Below, in pieces: positions 55,273 through 63,625 of a DNA stretch of 64,000 nt. The stretch's first letter is position 1. The number at the start of each line of letters is the position of its first letter. The DNA comes from Mucilaginibacter sp. L196 (lineage in GTDB: Bacteria; Bacteroidota; Bacteroidia; Sphingobacteriales; Sphingobacteriaceae). The translations under genes were made by a program, and so were the position numbers. The stretch lies in contig NZ_LMUO01000019.1 in assembly GCF_009765905.1 (NCBI RefSeq), positions 850,292 through 914,291 of the forward strand, in the 5' to 3' direction. The notes under the pieces are model-generated. The model made no database searches. It was not told the DNA's origin and was given only the letters and a program-made list of their open reading frames with translations.

Positions 55273-55713
55273 TTATTTCTTTGTTGCCCTTACACTTTTA
55301 ACCATCGCGACTGAAACTGCGCTTGCTTTATTGCCAAAGCTATGCCTAATGTAGGTTAGTACATCTGCAATCTCCTTGTCTTTCAAAAAATCATGCGAAG
55401 CCATTGTGTTTGAATAGGTATTGCCATTTATTTCCACATCCTCATTAAAACCATTCAGAATTATCTTTATTAGTTTGGTTTTATCGCCCAAAACATAGCT
55501 TGTTTGTATTAATGGCGGGTTCATGTTTTGTACGCCATGGCCATCAACCTGATGGCAACTTGCACAGTTTTGTGTGTATACTAGTTTGCCATTAGCTATT
55601 GATAAAGCTAAATGTGATTTTGCGGATTTTGATGAATGCCTTACTTGTGCTTCTAAACTATTACAAGCAATAACTAAGAATAAAAGAATGGAAGCGGATT
55701 TTATAAAATTCAT
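55273..55713 (-). CDS. periplasmic c-type cytochrome
   Basis: A 146 aa monohaem cytochrome c with a signal peptide (about 1-22, ending LEA). The haem site is Cys50-x-x-Cys53-His54 (CASCHQ), and Met104 in NTMASHD is a likely sixth ligand. It overlaps the upstream sugar dehydrogenase gene by one base (TAATG), so the two are translationally coupled and it probably takes electrons from that enzyme. It is homologous by eye to the cytochrome at 60561-60983, sharing the ending SFGNK. Confidence 0.93.
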   Translation of the reverse strand: MNFIKSASILLFLVIACNSLEAQVRHSSKSAKSHLALSIANGKLVYTQNCASCHQVDGHGVQNMNPPLIQTSYVLGDKTKLIKIILNGFNEDVEINGNTYSNTMASHDFLKDKEIADVLTYIRHSFGNKASAVSVAMVKSVRATKK

Positions 55714-56981
55714 TATTTTTTGTAGCTGATTTTGTAAATGGTTCCTTTATTATCATCGGTTACATATAATGAACCATCCGGGCCTTGTGCTAAGCCACAT
55801 GGGCGATGTACTGCATTACCACTCTCCTTTTGTGCCTGTGTACCAGCAAACCCATCAGCAAATACTTCCCATTTGCCATCGGGTTTTCCATCTTTAAACG
55901 GTTGAAAAACTACAAAGTAACCAGCCTGAGGTTCAGGTGCTCTGTTCCATGAACCATGGAAAGCTATAAAAGCGCCATTCTTATATCTCTCAGGGAATTG
56001 ATTGCCAGTATAGAATAATAAACCATTTGGTGCTAAGTGACCCGGGAAAGCAACTGCCGGATCAATAGTGCCTTCGCCTGCTGTTTTTTTGCCGTCGCCG
56101 CCATATTCAGGTGCTAGTATTTTTTCATGTTTTTCCTGATCATAATAAATGTATGGCCAACCTGCATTGTCACCTTCTTTTACAGCATATAAACATTCTG
56201 CCGGTTCAATAGCTGATTGTTGTGTTGTATACATATCCGGGAAAAGATCATGTAATTGATCGCGACCATGTTGCATTACAAACAGTTGGTTATCTTGTTG
56301 ATTCCAATCTAAGCCTACAACATTTCTCAATCCTTTTGCATAATGTATGCCATCACCATAATGCTGATCTAATTTATCAGCCTTAAACTCCCAAATGCCA
56401 CCGGCAGAATCTAAAATAGGGCAACCTTTTCTGCCCATTGATCCTTTTTGACGATCTTTTTCCTGGCATGAGTTAGAATACGCGCCAACGTTTACATAGA
56501 TATTCCCGTTGTTATCTAACACAACAGACTTTGATTCGTGTTCACGGCGATTTAATAGTCCAACAACTATTCTTTCCGGTTCATTCGGATTAATAACTTC
56601 ACCTTTATCATTTAATTTATAACGGTAAACATCCTCATTAGATGAGGTATATAGATAGCCATCTTTAATGTACATACCTGTGCCTGCATAATTGCCAAAA
56701 CTATTAACAACGGTTGCTTTATCGCCTGTTTGATGCAGGTATAAAATACCCTTGCCATTTTTTACTCTGTTTAATTTTACATATATATCGCCTTGTTTTG
56801 TAATTGCAATATGTCTTGCACTACCTAAATTATCGGCGACTATATTGGCTTCAAAACCGGATGGTAGAGTTAATCCTGCGCCATCCGCCGGAGGAGTAGG
56901 GTTTTTGGAGGCGATGGATATTACTAAAGCCGGGATTGCTATTAATGGTAATATATATTGCAATATTCTGTTCTTTTTCAT
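55713..56981 (-). CDS. PQQ-dependent sugar dehydrogenase (sorbosone dehydrogenase-like)
   Basis: A 422 aa secreted beta-propeller protein of the soluble glucose/sorbosone dehydrogenase family. The family segments are RHIAITKQGDIYVKLNR, GLRNVVGLDWNQQDNQLFVMQHGRD in parts, FPGHLAPNGLLFYTG and FHGSWNRAPEPQAGY. A signal peptide covers about residues 1-25. It would oxidise a sugar or sugar aldehyde in the periplasm, passing electrons to the adjacent cytochrome c. No PQQ synthesis genes lie in this window, so cofactor supply is unknown. Confidence 0.9.
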   Translation of the reverse strand: MKKNRILQYILPLIAIPALVISIASKNPTPPADGAGLTLPSGFEANIVADNLGSARHIAITKQGDIYVKLNRVKNGKGILYLHQTGDKATVVNSFGNYAGTGMYIKDGYLYTSSNEDVYRYKLNDKGEVINPNEPERIVVGLLNRREHESKSVVLDNNGNIYVNVGAYSNSCQEKDRQKGSMGRKGCPILDSAGGIWEFKADKLDQHYGDGIHYAKGLRNVVGLDWNQQDNQLFVMQHGRDQLHDLFPDMYTTQQSAIEPAECLYAVKEGDNAGWPYIYYDQEKHEKILAPEYGGDGKKTAGEGTIDPAVAFPGHLAPNGLLFYTGNQFPERYKNGAFIAFHGSWNRAPEPQAGYFVVFQPFKDGKPDGKWEVFADGFAGTQAQKESGNAVHRPCGLAQGPDGSLYVTDDNKGTIYKISYKK

Positions 56982-57188
56982 AAGTGTTTATTGGTGTGAT
57001 GTAAAGTTAGTTAAAAACAAATTAACAACTGAATATGCTATTAAACAACAGCAATTTTACACATAAGTTTAAACTACCCCTTCTTTAGAAGTAAATAAGC
57101 TGATTAATGTCCAAGGTCAGTTATCAATTGAGATAGAATGTTTATAAAAGCAGTATAAACAACCTGTCGATAAAGCTATCTTTAGCCC

Positions 57189-57434
57189 ATGGAACCTGTT
57201 CGCCCCGATTCAAAGATCCTCATTGAAATTGTTCAAACCAGGATGCCCTATGGTAAATACAAAGGAACGCCAATATGCGACTTACCATCACATTATCTGG
57301 AATGGATGAGCAGCCAGGGTTTTCCGCCCGGAAAATTGGGTATGCTATTAGCCAGTGTTTTTGAAATAAAAACCAATGGTTTGAGTAGTATCATTACTAT
57401 GGTGAAAAATGCGCTAAGAGATGGTAAATTGTAA
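57189..57434 (+). CDS. DUF3820 family protein
   Basis: An 81 aa protein of DUF3820, recognised by MPYGKYKGTPICDLPSHYLEW (in parts) and the end GFPPGKLGMLLASVFEIKTNGL. The family is sometimes annotated as a quorum-sensing-regulated virulence factor or linked to exonuclease-like proteins, but no biochemical role is established. It stands alone, with about 200 bp on either side. No signal peptide or membrane segment is seen. Confidence 0.9.
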   Translation: MEPVRPDSKILIEIVQTRMPYGKYKGTPICDLPSHYLEWMSSQGFPPGKLGMLLASVFEIKTNGLSSIITMVKNALRDGKL

Positions 57435-57599
57435 TTAAATGCGATGTAAGGAAATACAGCATACTGCGACTAACACTGTAATCTATGTATTCATTATACG
57501 CAGCTATGACAAACCATTTAAGCTTATTAAGCGTATTTTGATATATAGATGAACCGCACATCAAATTACGCGGATGTATTCATATTTAAAATATAAAAA

Positions 57600-58250
57600 A
57601 TGAAGAAATCGATCTTGTATACATTATGTGTGTTCTTTTTAGCAGGATGTGCCGCTAACGGGCAATCCAATAAATTCGCGAAGTTACCTGAGGTAAAACC
57701 AGGTGAAATGGTAGCTGATTTTGCAGGCGGGTGTTTTTGGGCTTCTACCGAAGCAATGTCGGAACTTAGGGGAGTGGATAAGGTAATAGCTGGTTACGCA
57801 GGTGGTAAAACGGCAAACCCAACTTATGAAGAAGTTTGCAGCGACCAAACTGGCCATGCGGAAACCGTACAGGTTTATTACGATCCTAAAGTAATTAGTT
57901 ATGCTAAATTGGTTGAAGCGTTCTTTTACGCTCATAACCCAACGGAATTAAATTATCAGGGGCCGGATCAGGGTACGAGCTATCGTTCAATAGCTTTTTA
58001 TCGTACAACGGAAGAAAAAGAAATACTGCTAAATACCATTAAGGAAATCAATGCATCAAAGCATTATGACGCGCCTATCGTTACCCAGGTTGTGCCATTT
58101 ACTGTTTTTTATCCGGCGGAGCAGTACCACCAAAACTACTACAAGCTGCACCCAGATGATTCATACATCGACGCGGTTTCTAAACCAAAAGTTGAGAAAA
58201 TGAGGAAGATGGAAAAATCTCAGCTGAAACCGCAATATCAAAATATGTAA
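57600..58250 (+). CDS. msrA: peptide-methionine (S)-S-oxide reductase
   Basis: MsrA repairs S-form methionine sulfoxide in proteins. The 216 aa protein has a lipoprotein signal (lipobox LAGC, Cys17), so it acts in the periplasm. The catalytic motif GGCFWASTEA carries the nucleophilic Cys; QTGHAETVQVYYDP and GPDQGTSYRS are conserved. No C-terminal resolving cysteine is present; Cys80 (VCSDQTGH) is the only other candidate in the body. A terminator follows directly. Confidence 0.95.
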   Translation: MKKSILYTLCVFFLAGCAANGQSNKFAKLPEVKPGEMVADFAGGCFWASTEAMSELRGVDKVIAGYAGGKTANPTYEEVCSDQTGHAETVQVYYDPKVISYAKLVEAFFYAHNPTELNYQGPDQGTSYRSIAFYRTTEEKEILLNTIKEINASKHYDAPIVTQVVPFTVFYPAEQYHQNYYKLHPDDSYIDAVSKPKVEKMRKMEKSQLKPQYQNM

Positions 58251-58251
58251 C

Positions 58252-58290
58252 AAAAAGAAGCCCCTGCAATTTGCAAGGGCTTCTTTTTTA
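58252..58290. terminator. bidirectional terminator between msrA and the response regulator
   Basis: AAAGAAGCCC...GCA pairs with TGC...GGGCTTCTTT across a small loop, with A and T tracts on the two sides. Confidence 0.88.
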
Positions 58291-58299
58291 TATTGGGTT

Positions 58300-59679
58300 T
58301 TATTCTCCTCTTTTTAGTCCGTACTTCTCAATCTTGCTGTATAAGTGACTGCGTTGGATGTCAATATCATCAGCGGTTTTCGATACATTCCAGTTGTTCT
58401 TTTCAAGCTTGAATTTAATGTACTCGCGCTCGGCGTAATCTTTATACTCCTGGAAGTTTTTAAACTGGTTAAAGTCGGTTTGTGATGATGTTGCGGAACC
58501 GTTGGCATCATGCGCGGGAGCCGATGGGTTAGCAAATGCCCTAACATCATTATCGGTAATGGTTTTATCGCTTAGGATGATCAAGCGTTCTACCATATTT
58601 CTAAGCTCACGGATATTACCCGTCCAAGGCAAGGCTTTTAAGGCATCCAGGGCGGCCTCTGAAATCTTTTTAGGCGGCATACCATAGTCATTGCAGATCT
58701 CGTCGATAAAGCTTTGGGTAAGCAAAACAATATCATCCTTGCGCTCCGACAAAGGTGGCACGTGGATCAGGATCACACTTAAGCGATGGTAAAGGTCCAT
58801 ACGGAAATTACCGGCTTCAATTTCTTTAAGTAAATCTTTATTTGTTGCCGCAACAACACGCACATCTACTTCAATTTCTTTTTCGCCACCTACGCGGGTT
58901 ATTTTACTTTCCTGTAAGGCACGCAATACTTTTGCTTGAGCCGATTGGCTCATGTCGCCTATTTCATCCAAAAATAAAGTACCGCCGCTGGCAGATTCAA
59001 ATTTACCTATACGCTGTTTAACAGCTGATGTAAATGAACCCTTCTCATGTCCGAACAATTCGCTTTCAATCAGTTCTGATGGTATAGCCGCGCAGTTAAC
59101 TTCAATTAAAGGCGCATTTGAGCGATTTGATTTCTCGTGCAACCAACGTGCAACCAATTCCTTTCCGCTACCATTGGCACCGGTAATTAATACACGGGCA
59201 TCGGTAGGGGCAACACGGTCAATAGTTTCCTTGATCTTACCTATAGACTGTGAATTACCTAAAATTGGGCGAACCTTAGATACCTTGCGCTTTAATACCT
59301 TAGTTTCAATCACCAAGCTTCCACGGTCAAGCGCGTTACGTACGGTAATTAAAAGGCGATTCAGATCCGGTGGTTTTGATATAAAATCGAATGCCCCCTT
59401 GCGGCTGGCCTCAACGGCGGTTTCTACCGTTCCGTGGCCCGATATCATAATGAACGGCAGATCGGGTTTTATAATTAAGCCTTCAGTTAGCACTTCCATG
59501 CCGTCCATGCGGTTCATTTTAATATCACACAGTACAAGGTCATAATCATTTTTGGCGATCATCTCCAGCCCGTCAATGCCATTATCTACGTCCTCAACCT
59601 GGTAATCTTCGTATTCCAGTATCTCTCTCAGTGTGCTGCGTATAGCACGTTCATCGTCAATAATTAAAATTTTGGCCAT
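58300..59679 (-). CDS. sigma-54-dependent response regulator, NtrC family
   Basis: A 459 aa regulator with a receiver domain (1-120; Asp52 phosphorylation site in LCDIKM, Lys102 in FISKPP), an AAA+ sigma-54 activation domain (about 138-370) and a Fis-type helix-turn-helix (about 415-455, NVSKTADDIDIQRSHLYSKI). Walker A is GANGSGKE (167-174) and Walker B TLFLDEIGDM. The sigma-54 contact loop reads GSFTSA (214-219), a variant of GAFTGA. No histidine kinase gene is adjacent, so the partner is elsewhere. Targets are unknown. Confidence 0.95.
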   Translation of the reverse strand: MAKILIIDDERAIRSTLREILEYEDYQVEDVDNGIDGLEMIAKNDYDLVLCDIKMNRMDGMEVLTEGLIIKPDLPFIMISGHGTVETAVEASRKGAFDFISKPPDLNRLLITVRNALDRGSLVIETKVLKRKVSKVRPILGNSQSIGKIKETIDRVAPTDARVLITGANGSGKELVARWLHEKSNRSNAPLIEVNCAAIPSELIESELFGHEKGSFTSAVKQRIGKFESASGGTLFLDEIGDMSQSAQAKVLRALQESKITRVGGEKEIEVDVRVVAATNKDLLKEIEAGNFRMDLYHRLSVILIHVPPLSERKDDIVLLTQSFIDEICNDYGMPPKKISEAALDALKALPWTGNIRELRNMVERLIILSDKTITDNDVRAFANPSAPAHDANGSATSSQTDFNQFKNFQEYKDYAEREYIKFKLEKNNWNVSKTADDIDIQRSHLYSKIEKYGLKRGE

Positions 59680-59770
59680 AGTTTATCTGTTGTTTCTCAA
59701 CGAAAACGGGGTAAATGTTAAGCGTACTAATATATAGGATTTGTATAGAAAATTAAACACTTTTCTATAT

Positions 59771-59806
59771 ACAAAAAATAACCCCTTTCTGTTTTGCAGA
59801 AAGGGG
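59771..59806 (-). terminator. terminator of the RNase P RNA gene
   Basis: On the minus strand CCCCTTTCTG pairs with CAGAAAGGGG over a 5-nt loop and is followed by TTATTTTTT. It lies 9 bp after the rnpB 3' end. Confidence 0.9.
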
Positions 59807-59814
59807 AATTTTTT

Positions 59815-60192
59815 CAGCAGCAAACCTGTAAGCCGGGTTCTGTGCCGCCCGAAAGCGGTTTCTATCATTAATCTAATCCTGCCATTGCTGACAGGCTTGA
59901 GCAACCTACCCATCCTGGCGACTCATCTAAATGGGTCAAAAGCGAGTAACTTCCGATCCAGGACCTATTTGGTTTTTCAACTCCTGAGGTTTACCGCGAT
60001 CCCGGTTACCCGGAAAAGCCGTGAGCTCTTACCTCACGTTTTCACCCTTACCTCTGATAAATCAAAGGCGGTATATTCTCTGTGGCACTTGCTGTCGCCG
60101 GCTGCCGGCGCCTTCCCGTTAGGAAGCAGGATACTCTATGTTGCCCGGACTTTCCTCTTCAACGAATCGAAGCGATAGAACGTTTTGCCCAG
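59815..60192 (-). ncRNA. rnpB: RNase P RNA (class A)
   Basis: On the minus strand the 5' part contains GAGGAAAGTCCGGGC and the 3' part ACAGAACCCGGCTTACA, the invariant halves of the bacterial RNase P core (P4). In between are GCGACAGCAAGTGCCACAGA (J-region) and GGTAAGGGTGAAA. The length of about 378 nt fits. The ends are estimated from the outer helix CTGGGCAAA and the terminator that follows. The RNA is the catalytic part of the tRNA 5'-processing enzyme. Confidence 0.96.
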
Positions 60193-60560
60193 CAAAGGTA
60201 AGATTTTGAGCCGAACTGTACCACGAAACAGGTGGAACAAGTGGTACAGTTGGTACACTTTTAGCCCGATTTATGGCCTAAAACACCACAAAAAGTGGGT
60301 TTTTAGATTGTTTTTACGCTGAAAAAAGCATAAAAAACACTGAAAAATGGTCGTTTTTAGCCCCCAAAGCACTCGTAATTATCAAAAAAATGACGTTTTT
60401 TAGTGAATTTTAGCTGGATTAGTGTAGAATTTTAAGCACCGTGATACGGTTTAATCTCAAAAAATATAAAGCGTAGGCTTGTGCGATACCTTTCCATAGA
60501 ATAGGGAAACGAGGAGGATAGGGTAAAATGTGCGACAGGGTTTAAAAAGCGATTTTTACC
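60193..60560. other. 368-bp region between rnpB and a cytochrome gene
   Basis: It holds copy B of the dispersed repeat (60214-60320). Further on is a short hairpin ACCGT-gat-ACGGT near 60440. No gene is recognised. The rnpB promoter should be in the first part, close to or inside the repeat. Confidence 0.6.
60214..60320 (+). repeat. dispersed intergenic repeat, copy B
   Basis: This matches copy A (26205-26311) along its full 107 bp, with a 9-bp tandem core (GGTGGAACA, AGTGGTACA, GTTGGTACA). Its stem is CCAC/GTGG (60286-60289, 60295-60298) where copy A has GCC/GGC, so pairing is kept although bases changed. It ends GATTGTTTTTACGCT. Confidence 0.7.
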
Positions 60561-60983
60561 TTATTTGCTGCAACTATTTAACGCAGTTTGTACCTGGTCG
60601 TCGGTAAAAAGGCCTTGCTTGTTACCAAAGGAATTGGTGACATAAGTGATCACTTGAGCCATATCAATAGGTGACAGGTCGGTGGCGGCCATGGTGCCTT
60701 CAAATTCCTTACCCCCAACAGTTATCTTGCCGCTGAGGCCGTTTTTGAGTTGGCAAGCCAGCTTACTATTGTATGATTTAAGCAGTGCAGTATCAGTTAG
60801 CGGTGGTATCAAACCATTTAAACCCTGACCTTTATCGCCGTGGCAATTTTGGCAATGGTTTTGGTAAACTATAGCCCCGGCCGAGTAATAACGGCTGTAT
60901 TCAATAGATGCATCACTCTGGCACGAATAGATCATGGCAAAAAACGCTAACAGGCAAATCCCGCCTAAGATCGTGGTTTTCAT
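60561..60983 (-). CDS. c-type cytochrome lipoprotein
   Basis: A 140 aa monohaem cytochrome c with lipobox IYSC (Cys21). The haem site is Cys44-x-x-Cys47-His48 (CQNCHGDKGQG) and Met98 (EGTMAA) is the likely sixth ligand. It is 5 bp downstream of an SCO gene and so belongs to a small electron-transfer or metal-related operon. It resembles the cytochrome at 55273-55713, particularly in the middle and in the ending SFGNK. Confidence 0.93.
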   Translation of the reverse strand: MKTTILGGICLLAFFAMIYSCQSDASIEYSRYYSAGAIVYQNHCQNCHGDKGQGLNGLIPPLTDTALLKSYNSKLACQLKNGLSGKITVGGKEFEGTMAATDLSPIDMAQVITYVTNSFGNKQGLFTDDQVQTALNSCSK

Positions 60984-60988
60984 GTGTG

Positions 60989-61633
60989 TTATTTGCTTAC
61001 AGGTTCTGCTTTCAGTGTTTTTATATCGGCAATCAATTGATCAACCTGTTTAGGATCGGTACCATCATATGATCCGCGGATGCGCTGTTGCTTGTCTATT
61101 AACACAAAATAACCCTGGTGCACATAGCCGCCAGCTGCGGTACTGTCTTGCGTAACACCAACCAAATAGCTTTTTGTTGCCAGGCCATATACGGCATCTC
61201 TATCGCCATTTAAAAACCACCAGCTATTGCCGCTAACACCTAATTTATCAGCGTATTTTTTCAATACTGCCGGGGTATCATGTTTTGGGTCGATGGTAAA
61301 GGAAATGATCTTCACATCGGCAGTATCTTTAAATGCATTATATACATTCAGCATATTGCGCTGCATACCCGGGCAAATAGAAGGGCAGGAGGTGAAAAAG
61401 AAATCGGCAACATAAATATCATTTTGCAGGTTTTTGCTGCCTACGCTGTCACCATATTGGTTCACAAACTTAAAAGCTGGCACTGTTTGGTAAACCGTAT
61501 CTGTTACCTGTTGCCCGTTAACCGTTTTTGTTTCGGCGCTGCGGTTACCATAAATAGGAAGTACTTTAACCGTATTTGATTTACAAGCCCCGAAAAGCAA
61601 TATCAACACCAGGCCACCAATCAGTTTTTTCAT
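60989..61633 (-). CDS. SCO1/SenC family copper chaperone lipoprotein
   Basis: A 214 aa thioredoxin-fold lipoprotein (lipobox FGAC, Cys17). The copper site is complete: Cys83 and Cys87 in TSCPSICPGM, with His172 in GGYVHQGYF. SCO proteins deliver copper to or reduce the CuA site of cytochrome oxidase. Its start overlaps the stop of the upstream lipoprotein gene (ATGA), and a cytochrome c follows. The oxidase genes are not in this window. Confidence 0.94.
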   Translation of the reverse strand: MKKLIGGLVLILLFGACKSNTVKVLPIYGNRSAETKTVNGQQVTDTVYQTVPAFKFVNQYGDSVGSKNLQNDIYVADFFFTSCPSICPGMQRNMLNVYNAFKDTADVKIISFTIDPKHDTPAVLKKYADKLGVSGNSWWFLNGDRDAVYGLATKSYLVGVTQDSTAAGGYVHQGYFVLIDKQQRIRGSYDGTDPKQVDQLIADIKTLKAEPVSK

Positions 61634-62031
61634 TTTACTTTGTTTTTAGATAAGTAGCTGTTTGATTTAGCTAGGGTAACATTTATTTGCGAGTCTATTT
61701 TTAAGATCTCAGCCTTTTGGGTAGTCAGGTAATCGATGATCTGCTCATGGGTTTTACCGGCAAAATCCGGACTGAACTTATTCATCCATCCCATCATAGC
61801 GTTATCTGCGTCATCTAATGATTTTGTATAAAAAACAACCGAATCCTTGGCATCAGTAGTCGTTATAGCTTTTAACAGCATTTTGTTTTTCATGATAGCG
61901 CCATCGTCAACCATTAACTTATCATGCGTCTTTATTACATCGTTTAACAGTGTTTGTTCCTGCTTTTTATCGTCATTACAGCCAAAAAGAGCAACGCAGG
62001 CTAGTAGCGGAATAAATATTTTTTTTGTCAT
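61630..62031 (-). CDS. hypothetical lipoprotein upstream of SCO
   Basis: I do not recognise a named family. The frame opens at 62055, but the ATG at 62031 gives a proper lipoprotein signal (MTKKIFIPLLACVALFGC, Cys18) and 133 aa. The mature part is almost wholly helical and charged (TLLNDVIKTHDKLMVDDGAI, then GWMNKFSPDF), with several Met and His residues that could bind metal. It is the first gene of the operon and overlaps the SCO start by 4 bp, so a role with copper or cytochrome maturation is possible but unproven. Confidence 0.8.
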   Translation of the reverse strand: MTKKIFIPLLACVALFGCNDDKKQEQTLLNDVIKTHDKLMVDDGAIMKNKMLLKAITTTDAKDSVVFYTKSLDDADNAMMGWMNKFSPDFAGKTHEQIIDYLTTQKAEILKIDSQINVTLAKSNSYLSKNKVK

Positions 62032-62092
62032 GGGCGAGAATATTATCAGTGGCAAATATCAAAAATAAACGCTTTACAACGGCATCAATTGC

Positions 62093-62545
62093 CTATCTTA
62101 TATAAAAAATGTAGTCAGTTAACGGTAATTTTTCGGCCCCGGCAAATTTTAATTGCTGCCCGATCTGTGCACGATGATGCGTACCATGATTAATTAAATG
62201 CGCCAGCACATCTTCCAGTTGGTTTTCGTAACTATCGCCTCTGGAATTTTTATATGGGATGATATTTTGAAAATCTGCCTCACTAAGTCCGTTTATATAA
62301 TCTATCCAAACAGTGTGATTATCGTCAATCAATTTTTCAAAGGTATCAGCTTTCCAGTCGGGCCATAAAGCGCCGCCAATAGCAGGCAAGCCTTTGCAAC
62401 GGTTGAGCCATATCTGCTGCGCCGCCAATAAATGCGCCATCAGTTTTACGGCCGGCTCCGGTTCGCCTGCGTCAATAATAGATTTTAATATAGCCTTATT
62501 GGCAAATTGATCGTAGTTGAGGAGTTTTAGGAAATAGGTTTTCAT
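62093..62545 (-). CDS. DinB family protein
   Basis: A 150 aa four-helix-bundle protein of the DinB/YfiT-like superfamily, often metal-dependent thiol transferases or hydrolases. The three metal histidines are visible: one in LMAHLLAAQQIWLN, and two in HLINHGTHHRAQIG (HxxxHH area). It is monocistronic as far as can be seen and divergent from the AraC gene. Function in this organism is unknown. Confidence 0.9.
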   Translation of the reverse strand: MKTYFLKLLNYDQFANKAILKSIIDAGEPEPAVKLMAHLLAAQQIWLNRCKGLPAIGGALWPDWKADTFEKLIDDNHTVWIDYINGLSEADFQNIIPYKNSRGDSYENQLEDVLAHLINHGTHHRAQIGQQLKFAGAEKLPLTDYIFYIR

Positions 62546-62626
62546 GATACAAAATTAATAACTATTTGTCATTACTCTTCCCGCCCTAATATCTGCAAAG
62601 ACAGGAATTCATACATATGTCCCTGC

Positions 62627-62674
62627 TTCGTCTAATAGTCTTCTTTTGGTATCTTTGTCATAATAGGAGGACAA
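62627..62674 (+). promoter_or_regulatory. promoter, possible operator and Shine-Dalgarno of the AraC gene
   Basis: TTCG (62627-62630), 19-bp spacer, TATCTTTG (62650-62657) is close to the Bacteroidota consensus. AGGAGG (62665-62670) is a full Shine-Dalgarno, rarely used in this phylum. TTTGTC and GACAAA around it form an inverted repeat that could be an autoregulatory site. Confidence 0.6.
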
Positions 62675-63541
62675 ATGCAGGAAACTAAGAAGTTATTTGA
62701 CCAAATCAAGCACCACGATAAATTGTCAATTACAGTGAATGAAAACTGTAAGATCAGTTTGCCGAAAGATGTTTTAGAAAAACTGCTTAAGCCACACAAA
62801 CTGGCCCACTATTGTTTTGTTTTTTTGGATGAGGGTACAGAAACTTATAAAGTAGATTTACAGGATATTACCATCTCCGATAGCCAGTTGGTGTTTGGGC
62901 TGCCTAACCAGATATTCTTAAATCCCCCTAAAAGTAACCACAGCCTGAATTACAAAGCAGCCTTTGATGAAAATGTATTGGCACTCCTCCCAAATTCATT
63001 TCCGTTCCTGCTAAACCCATTAAATTCAAATACGATCACTTTTACTTCGGATGCTAAAGAGCGTGTTAAATCTGTTTTCTCCAACTTATTTCAACTGCTT
63101 CACTCCCCGGGAAAGCCAAAAGAAACGGAGATAATTCTAGCACATTTAAATACGCTTTTAACTGAGTTCAACAGCGCTTATTTTGGACAGGGTCACCAGG
63201 ATAGCACATCAAATGCTAAACTATCTAAATACATTGCTTTTAAGCTTACTGTAGAAACGCATTTAACCGAACAGCATGATGTGCATATCATTGCCGAAAA
63301 ATTAGCAATGACTACAAGCAGTCTTTATGGTGTTGTAAAAGAATTTTCGGGAGTTTCGCCAAAAGAATGGATGACCAATCGACTTATGCTGGAAGCGCAG
63401 CGCAGGCTGCAATATTCCACACTTTCGGTAAAGGAATTAGCTTACGAGTTGGGTTTTAATGACCCGGATTACTTTTCTCGGCTCTTCAAAAAAAGCACAG
63501 GTAAGAGCATTAGTGCATTTTTAACAGATCATCACGATTAG
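62675..63541 (+). CDS. AraC family transcriptional regulator
   Basis: A 288 aa regulator with an unassigned N-terminal sensing domain (about 1-160) and a C-terminal AraC/XylS DNA-binding domain (about 190-285). The helix-turn-helix part reads SVKELAYELGFNDPDYFSRLF and is followed by KKSTGKSISAFL. It is followed by an SDR gene at 85 bp on the same strand, its likely target. The arrangement mirrors the SDR/AraC pair at 26583-28433. Confidence 0.92.
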   Translation: MQETKKLFDQIKHHDKLSITVNENCKISLPKDVLEKLLKPHKLAHYCFVFLDEGTETYKVDLQDITISDSQLVFGLPNQIFLNPPKSNHSLNYKAAFDENVLALLPNSFPFLLNPLNSNTITFTSDAKERVKSVFSNLFQLLHSPGKPKETEIILAHLNTLLTEFNSAYFGQGHQDSTSNAKLSKYIAFKLTVETHLTEQHDVHIIAEKLAMTTSSLYGVVKEFSGVSPKEWMTNRLMLEAQRRLQYSTLSVKELAYELGFNDPDYFSRLFKKSTGKSISAFLTDHHD

Positions 63542-63558
63542 TCCAGTAACTAAAATGA

Positions 63559-63596
63559 TTTGTCCGTCTTTTATAGTTTCCTTCCGGCTACTTTTG
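63559..63596 (+). promoter_or_regulatory. candidate promoter of the SDR gene
   Basis: A -7 box TACTTTTG (63589-63596) lies 29 bp before the start codon. The nearest TTTG (63559-63562) is 26 bp upstream, too far for a standard -33; it is part of TTTGTCC, also present (inverted) before the AraC gene. Confidence 0.45.
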
Positions 63597-63625
63597 TTTT
63601 GTTAGTTTATAAAACCATTAATTAA

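Noticed and set aside
58952..59545. 197-codon plus-strand ORF
   Set aside because: Antisense to the AAA+ domain of the NtrC-type regulator, whose motifs are intact; a shadow frame.
59741..60178. 145-codon plus-strand ORF
   Set aside because: It lies antisense to the RNase P RNA, whose conserved core explains the sequence; the translation looks like no protein.
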